Source of the DNA: Candidatus Tiamatella sp.
GTDB taxonomy: Archaea; Thermoproteota; Thermoprotei_A; Sulfolobales; Acidilobaceae
Direction of reading: 5' to 3'
Assembly: GCA_015522645.1 (NCBI GenBank)
Contig: WALV01000067.1
Coordinates: 1 to 63,316 of the forward strand
Length of the DNA: 63,316 nucleotides
Shown: positions 62,354-63,316 of the stretch, piece after piece
Layout of the letters: each line of letters opens with the position of its first letter
Numbering within the stretch: the stretch's first letter is position 1
The notes under the pieces: model-generated
The model's input: the letters and a program-made list of their open reading frames with translations, nothing else
Databases searched by the model: none
What the model was told of the DNA's origin: nothing
Translations under genes and position numbers: made by a program

Positions 62354-62947
62354 TTGGGAATAACGAATAAAGCGTTAATAGGTACTGGTAACTCTATGAA
62401 AGTCAGAGCTGCTAGGGTAGCTTTCCGCAAAATAGGTATTACCGATGTCCAGGGCGTTAATGTCGAAACCAAAATACCTCCTCAGCCTGTAGGATTAATA
62501 GAAACTATCGCAGGAGCTCTGGGACGGGCTGTGAAGACTAGGGAATTATGCGAGGACTGTTTCACCTCCGGAGTCGAGTCGGGAATACTTCCGTATCCTT
62601 CTCCCACAGGTTACATCGTGCAGCAAGTTGCTATTGTAATAGATCCCATGGCTAAAATAGGATTGGGGGTTAGCGAGGGATTCGAGTTATATGAATTTGA
62701 AGCGGATAAAGTATCTATGGGAGTCGAGCTGGCTGAAGTCTCGTCGGATTATAGAGGTGGTATCAGTATAAAGGAGAATCTAGGCTACATTGGCTATATG
62801 ACCCATGGAATAATTACCCGTTTCGACTTAACAGTGGATGCACTAGTAATGGCATTGAAACCCTGGATCCATGGTGATACGTTTAAACTGCCAAGCTATG
62901 TTGATTACATGAATAGATTTAAGGAGGCATTCGGAATAGACTTATAA
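62354..62947 (+). CDS. DUF84 non-canonical purine NTP phosphatase (inosine/xanthosine triphosphatase)
   Basis: The 197-residue protein has GTGNSMKVRAARVAF, VNVETKIPPQPVGLIETIAGALGRA, SGVESGILP and YMTHGIITRFD, matching the DUF84/YjjX-like family that removes ITP and XTP from the nucleotide pool. TTG start at 62354 after GGTGGT. It is followed by rps8e 40 nt downstream, probably in the same transcript. Confidence 0.85.
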   Translation: MGITNKALIGTGNSMKVRAARVAFRKIGITDVQGVNVETKIPPQPVGLIETIAGALGRAVKTRELCEDCFTSGVESGILPYPSPTGYIVQQVAIVIDPMAKIGLGVSEGFELYEFEADKVSMGVELAEVSSDYRGGISIKENLGYIGYMTHGIITRFDLTVDALVMALKPWIHGDTFKLPSYVDYMNRFKEAFGIDL

Positions 62948-62987
62948 TCCTCCAACTTGCCTAAGGTGAATTAGTGAGGGATGGTTA

Positions 62988-63316
62988 ATGGGTGTATACC
63001 ACGAGAGAGATAGGAAGAAGCTGAGTGGTGGAAAGAGAAGATACAACTATAAAGCTAAGAGAAGAGCGTTGTCTGGGAGATACTTCGTTCCAACAGTATT
63101 GGCTGCTGAAGTCGAAAAGGAAGAAAGAAGAAAACTGAGGATTAGGGGAGGAGGATTTAAGCTAAGGTTAAAGAAAGCTGTTTATGCTAATGTTATTGAG
63201 AAGAAGTCGGGAAGAGCTTTCAGGGCAAAGATACTCGAAGTCTCAGAGACTCCTGCGAACAGAGAATATAAGAGAAGGAATATAATCACTAAGGGAACGG
63301 TAATTAAGACCGAGAA
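62988..63316 (+). CDS. rps8e: 30S ribosomal protein S8e, 3'-truncated by the window edge
   Basis: From ATG 62988 the frame stays open to the end of the window (109 codons plus two bases). It reads MGVYHERDRKKLSGGKRRYN, then later LRIRGGGFKLRLKKAVYANV, ETPANREYKRRNIITKGT and VIKTE, the conserved S8e blocks. Only a short C-terminal part is missing. GTGAGGG lies upstream of the start. Confidence 0.93.
   Translation, partial: MGVYHERDRKKLSGGKRRYNYKAKRRALSGRYFVPTVLAAEVEKEERRKLRIRGGGFKLRLKKAVYANVIEKKSGRAFRAKILEVSETPANREYKRRNIITKGTVIKTE

Noticed and set aside
1-63316. Mobile elements, prophage and CRISPR arrays
   Set aside because: No transposase, integrase, capsid or cas gene and no spaced repeat series were seen; the only long repeats are the MFS gene-conversion blocks.

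Overview
The window is a gene-dense stretch of a thermophilic archaeal chromosome, most likely a crenarchaeon (Thermoproteota) near the Desulfurococcales. Supporting signs are the Mre11-Rad50-NurA-HerA operon, archaeal ribosomal protein S8e at the right edge, archaea-type proteins (DUF373, COG1340 coiled coil, GPN-loop GTPase, DUF47/Pit), many TTG and GTG starts behind GGTG or GAGG-type ribosome sites, TATA-box promoters, and two intron-less tRNA genes. The succinate dehydrogenase has two small SdhC/SdhD membrane subunits rather than the SdhE/F type of Sulfolobales. I cannot name the genus. Almost all DNA is coding, with short divergent promoters and many overlapping gene ends. I see no insertion sequence, CRISPR array or prophage.

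Layout. 1-13.5 kb: an S9 peptidase broken by a 1-nt frameshift, a Pit phosphate transporter with its DUF47 partner, a tryptophanase/tyrosine phenol-lyase, a MetV-MetF fusion, a MenA-like UbiA prenyltransferase, a tungstate ABC transporter (wtpABC) and a divergent zinc/manganese ABC locus with a NikR-like repressor. 13-21 kb: thioesterase, aconitase, DUF445 protein, AMP-forming acyl-CoA synthetase coupled to a cysteine-synthase-like enzyme, and a MEMO protein. 21-26 kb: a glycoside-hydrolase-like protein facing two tandem MFS transporters that share long identical DNA blocks. 26-36 kb: tRNA-Ile(GAT), an unknown membrane protein, an MBL/PPP-phosphatase pair, a surface-anchored Ntn hydrolase, a NifX-like protein, a second UbiA enzyme, VapBC, tRNA-Ala(CGC) and an ABC-2 exporter. 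36-47 kb: a lipoamide-dehydrogenase-like flavoprotein, the mre11-rad50-nurA-herA repair operon, a PfkB kinase, a CDF transporter and a DHH phosphoesterase. 47-51 kb: DUF432-MscS, a lysine-methyltransferase-like protein, an MFS protein and a class II aldolase. 51-56.4 kb: fumarase (two genes) and succinate dehydrogenase/fumarate reductase (four genes). 56.5-63.3 kb: GPN GTPase, ADP-forming acetyl-CoA synthetase (two genes), COG1340 coiled coil, DUF373, a cis-prenyltransferase, DUF84 phosphatase and the start of rps8e.

How it fits together. Peptidase, tryptophanase, ADP-forming acetyl-CoA synthetase and tungstate uptake (for tungsten oxidoreductases encoded elsewhere) suggest peptide fermentation. 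Aconitase, fumarase, SDH and a MenA-like enzyme suggest a working C4 branch of the citric acid cycle coupled to a quinone. No complete new defence or biosynthetic system is evident. The best leads are a NikR-like regulator with an altered metal site beside a symmetric operator over both divergent Zn/Mn promoters, a perfect 22-bp palindrome abutting the wtpA TATA box, mosaic gene conversion between twin MFS genes, tandem hairpins ahead of sdhA, and a membrane-anchored extracellular Ntn hydrolase.
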